Assembly: GCA_009780545.1 (NCBI GenBank)
Contig: WQZW01000098.1
Location: 1 to 6,109 of the forward strand
Source: Treponema sp.
Lineage (GTDB): Bacteria; Spirochaetota; Spirochaetia; Treponematales; Breznakiellaceae
Length of the DNA stretch: 6,109 bases
Direction: 5' to 3'
The notes under the pieces were generated by a model, which was not told where the DNA came from, made no database searches, and saw only the letters and a list, made by a program, of their open reading frames with translations. The position numbers and the translations under genes are program-made. Below are positions 4,595 to 6,109 of the stretch, in pieces (the first letter of the stretch is position 1; the number at the start of each line of letters is the position of its first letter).

Positions 4595-5611
4595 ATGAAA
4601 AACATTTTCGGAATCCTCCTTTGTCTGGCCGTGGCGGTACTGGCGTGGTTTCTGGGGAGGCTGGTGCCGCTGGTCGGCGGGCCGGTCATCGCGATCATCG
4701 TCGGGATTACGATCGCCTGCCTGGTGCCGAACCTGGCCAAGGTGCGGATCGGCAGGGAAGGGGGTTTTTCCGGGGGGTTGAGGTTCACCTCAAAGAAGGT
4801 GCTGCAGTACTCGATCGTCTTCCTGGGCTTCGAGATGAACCTGTACAACCTGCTCGATGCCGGCCGGGCCTCGCTGATCGTGATGGGCCTTACCTTCACG
4901 CTGGTTTTCGTGGCCGCCTACGTTGCCGGCCGGCTGCTGAAGCTCTCCGGCAACACCACCACGCTGATCGGGGTGGGGACGGCCATCTGCGGGGGATCGG
5001 CGATCGCGGCCGTGGCCCCGGTGATTCGGGCCGAGGACGAGGAAGTGACCAAGGCGATCTCCACGATCTTCCTTTTCAACGTCATTGCCGTCTTTCTCTT
5101 TCCGGGACTGGGCCGGCTCATGGGGATGGACGACCCGGCGTTCGGCATCTGGGCCGGCACGGCCATTACCGACACGTCCTCGGTGGTGGCCGCCGGAACG
5201 TCCTGGAGCGCATGGACTGGCAACAACGATGCCCTGAACTACGCCACCGTGGTCAAACTTACCCGAACCCTCTTCATCGTCCCCGTCGCCCTGGTCCTGG
5301 CCCTGCACCGGGCCGGCCGGGCCGGTGCAGCGGGTGCGGGGAACTTCAGTTTTGCCAAGGTCTTTCCCTGGTTCATCCTCCTGTTCGTGGCCGCCGTCCT
5401 GTGCAGGACCTTCCTTCCCCTGCCGGCCGCCCTCGCCTCGGCCCTGGTAACGCTGGGCAAGTTCGGTATCGTCATGGCGATGTCGGCCATCGGCCTGAAC
5501 ACCGACCTCAAGGCCCTGTTCTCCAAGGGAATCAGGCCCGTCCTCCTCGGCGGCATCTGCTGGCTGGTGATCACCCTGGTCACGCTGCCGGCGATGAGGT
5601 TTCAGTTTTAG
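4595..5611 (+). CDS. YeiH/UPF0324 family membrane transporter (putative sulfate exporter)
   Basis: A complete 338-residue polytopic inner-membrane protein of the YeiH (UPF0324, COG2855) family, whose members are annotated as putative sulfate exporters; the true substrate of most is unproven. About ten hydrophobic segments run from residue 4 to 332. Family signatures are the re-entrant-like GVGTAICGGSAIAAVAPVI (126-144), DTSSVVAAGT (193-202), KLTRTLFIVPVAL (221-233) and GLNTDLK (300-306). Length is normal for the family and no disruption is seen. ATG 4595-4597 is chosen because GAGG (4584-4587) lies 7 nt upstream and it begins the first helix. That ATG sits in the right arm of an inverted repeat (TTTTCATGC 4563-4571 / GCATGAAAA 4593-4601) that could mask the start in mRNA. 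It is transcribed divergently from the 76-residue protein gene; no regulator gene is adjacent and I see no convincing promoter. Confidence 0.93.
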   Translation: MKNIFGILLCLAVAVLAWFLGRLVPLVGGPVIAIIVGITIACLVPNLAKVRIGREGGFSGGLRFTSKKVLQYSIVFLGFEMNLYNLLDAGRASLIVMGLTFTLVFVAAYVAGRLLKLSGNTTTLIGVGTAICGGSAIAAVAPVIRAEDEEVTKAISTIFLFNVIAVFLFPGLGRLMGMDDPAFGIWAGTAITDTSSVVAAGTSWSAWTGNNDALNYATVVKLTRTLFIVPVALVLALHRAGRAGAAGAGNFSFAKVFPWFILLFVAAVLCRTFLPLPAALASALVTLGKFGIVMAMSAIGLNTDLKALFSKGIRPVLLGGICWLVITLVTLPAMRFQF

Positions 5612-5645
5612 GGATCAGGCCGATTTGGGTAAAGGCGGGGGCGTT

Positions 5646-5741
5646 GCGGGGGCGGAACCCCCGCTCGGGGGGTAACGGAAGACGAACTTTGCCGGCTCTG
5701 CGGCAAAGTTTGGCTGGAGTGGAGGGGGGCTTGGCCCCCCT
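5646..5741. repeat. Cluster of three tandem hairpins between the YeiH-family gene and ssnA
   Basis: Three perfect stems follow the transporter's stop: GCGGGGG (5646-5652) / CCCCCGC (5658-5664); AACTTTGCCG (5685-5694) / CGGCAAAGTT (5701-5710); AGGGGGGC (5723-5730) / GCCCCCCT (5734-5741). No T-run of note follows. The repetitive, palindromic GC-rich make-up is like dispersed REP-type elements of other bacteria, and open frames across it are composition artefacts. It may end transporter transcription and protect its 3' end. Confidence 0.6.
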
Positions 5742-5839
5742 TCATGATGAAAATCGAACTCCGCGGGAAAGGGCATGGCTTTTCTATGAAAGTCCGGCTT
5801 CCTCTCTCCAAACTTATTTTTAGCCCGCAAAAAAAAATG

Positions 5840-5868
5840 TTGACAGGCCAAATTTCCCGTTGTATGAT
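5840..5868 (+). promoter_or_regulatory. Strong sigma-70-type promoter for ssnA
   Basis: TTGACA (5840-5845, full consensus) and TATGAT (5863-5868, five of six) are 17 nt apart. A run of nine A residues (5829-5837) ends 2 nt before the -35, in UP-element position. The expected start at about 5875 gives a 14-nt leader beginning with the ribosome binding site GAGAGG (5876-5881). Confidence 0.75.
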
Positions 5869-5888
5869 TTTGTCAGAGAGGTACGTTT

Positions 5889-6109
5889 ATGCTATTGGTG
5901 GGGAACGGACGGCTTCTGACCCGGGGCGGGCAGAACCGGCTTGTCGAGGACGGCTGCGTGGCCGTGGAGGGAAACCTCATAAAGGAAGTCGGGGGCACCG
6001 GGGAGCTTCGTCCGAAGTACCGGGATGCCGAATTCATCGATGCCAAGGGCGGCCTGATCATGCCGGGGCTGATCAACGCGCACAACCACATCTACAGCGC
6101 CTTTGCCCG
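5889..6109 (+). CDS. ssnA: Putative amidohydrolase SsnA, N-terminal fragment
   Basis: The first 73 codons of a metal-dependent hydrolase of the amidohydrolase superfamily, cut by the right edge. The start MLLVGNGRLLTR, the small beta domain VEDGCVAVEGNLIKEVG (19-35), FIDAKGGLIMPGLINAHNHIYSAFA (49-73 region) and the metal-binding HxH (His65, His67) match SsnA, often found in selenium-dependent purine or pyrimidine catabolic clusters. SsnA's own reaction has not been established to my knowledge. GAGAGG (5876-5881) lies 7 nt before ATG at 5889-5891, and a consensus promoter is directly upstream, so it starts its own transcript. Other amidohydrolases (guanine deaminase, chlorohydrolase types) share the domain, but the AHNHIYSAFA stretch favours SsnA. 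Partner genes, if any, lie beyond the window. Confidence 0.85.
   Translation, partial: MLLVGNGRLLTRGGQNRLVEDGCVAVEGNLIKEVGGTGELRPKYRDAEFIDAKGGLIMPGLINAHNHIYSAFA

Noticed and set aside
4423..5823. 466-codon plus-strand open frame over the YeiH-family gene
   Set aside because: It is a different frame over a perfect transporter gene, with Arg/Gly/Pro-rich translation typical of a shadow frame in GC-rich DNA.
5615..5851. 67- and 78-codon minus-strand frames over the three-hairpin cluster
   Set aside because: They translate the palindromes and G/C runs and lack start signals; a non-coding repeat is the simpler reading.
105..6109. CRISPR array, phage, toxin-antitoxin or defence system
   Set aside because: No regularly spaced direct repeats, integrase, transposase, nuclease or toxin motifs were seen; the palindromes are not regularly spaced repeats with spacers.

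Overview
This window looks like chromosomal DNA from a spirochaete, most likely a relative of Treponema with unusually high GC (about 60% by eye). The clues are a FliM N-terminus of treponemal type at the left edge, two lipoproteins with the relaxed spirochaetal lipobox, and a beta-propeller-like lipoprotein resembling the LIC_12708 family known from Leptospira and Treponema. No rRNA, tRNA, insertion sequence, integrase or CRISPR array is visible. The species cannot be named from sequence alone.

Layout, left to right. (1) 1-104, minus: the first 34 codons of fliM, running off the left edge. (2) 105-553: no convincing gene, but a structured repeat (copy 1, 123-229), a possible fliM promoter and two hairpins. 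(3) 554-1775, minus: a tightly coupled three-gene operon read as four-helix membrane protein, then MutT-like Nudix hydrolase, then SH3-domain lipoprotein, with 1-nt and 4-nt overlaps and a recognisable promoter in front. (4) 1776-1943: two terminator-like hairpins and that promoter. (5) 1944-3892, minus: a two-gene unit, propeller-like lipoprotein followed by a single-pass membrane protein of unknown function. (6) 3893-4119: dense inverted repeats, including repeat copy 2. (7) 4117-4347, minus: a 76-residue soluble protein of unknown function with a strong ribosome binding site. (8) 4348-4594: a divergent intergenic region with two tandem hairpins. (9) 4595-5611, plus: a complete YeiH/UPF0324 family membrane transporter. 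(10) 5612-5888: three tandem hairpins, then the best promoter in the window. (11) 5889-6109, plus: the first 73 codons of ssnA, an amidohydrolase, running off the right edge.

The genes do not form one pathway. They look like several small, independently transcribed units: motility (fliM), nucleotide-pool sanitation or envelope functions (Nudix operon), envelope lipoproteins, anion export (YeiH family) and amidohydrolase catabolism (SsnA). What stands out is the amount of perfect or near-perfect inverted repeat in nearly every intergenic gap, including two diverged copies of one composite element. Several predicted promoters also sit very close to their start codons. I found no clear new multi-gene system. 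The best candidate for something undescribed is the small 4117-4347 gene with hairpin arrays on both sides, together with the composite repeat family next to it.
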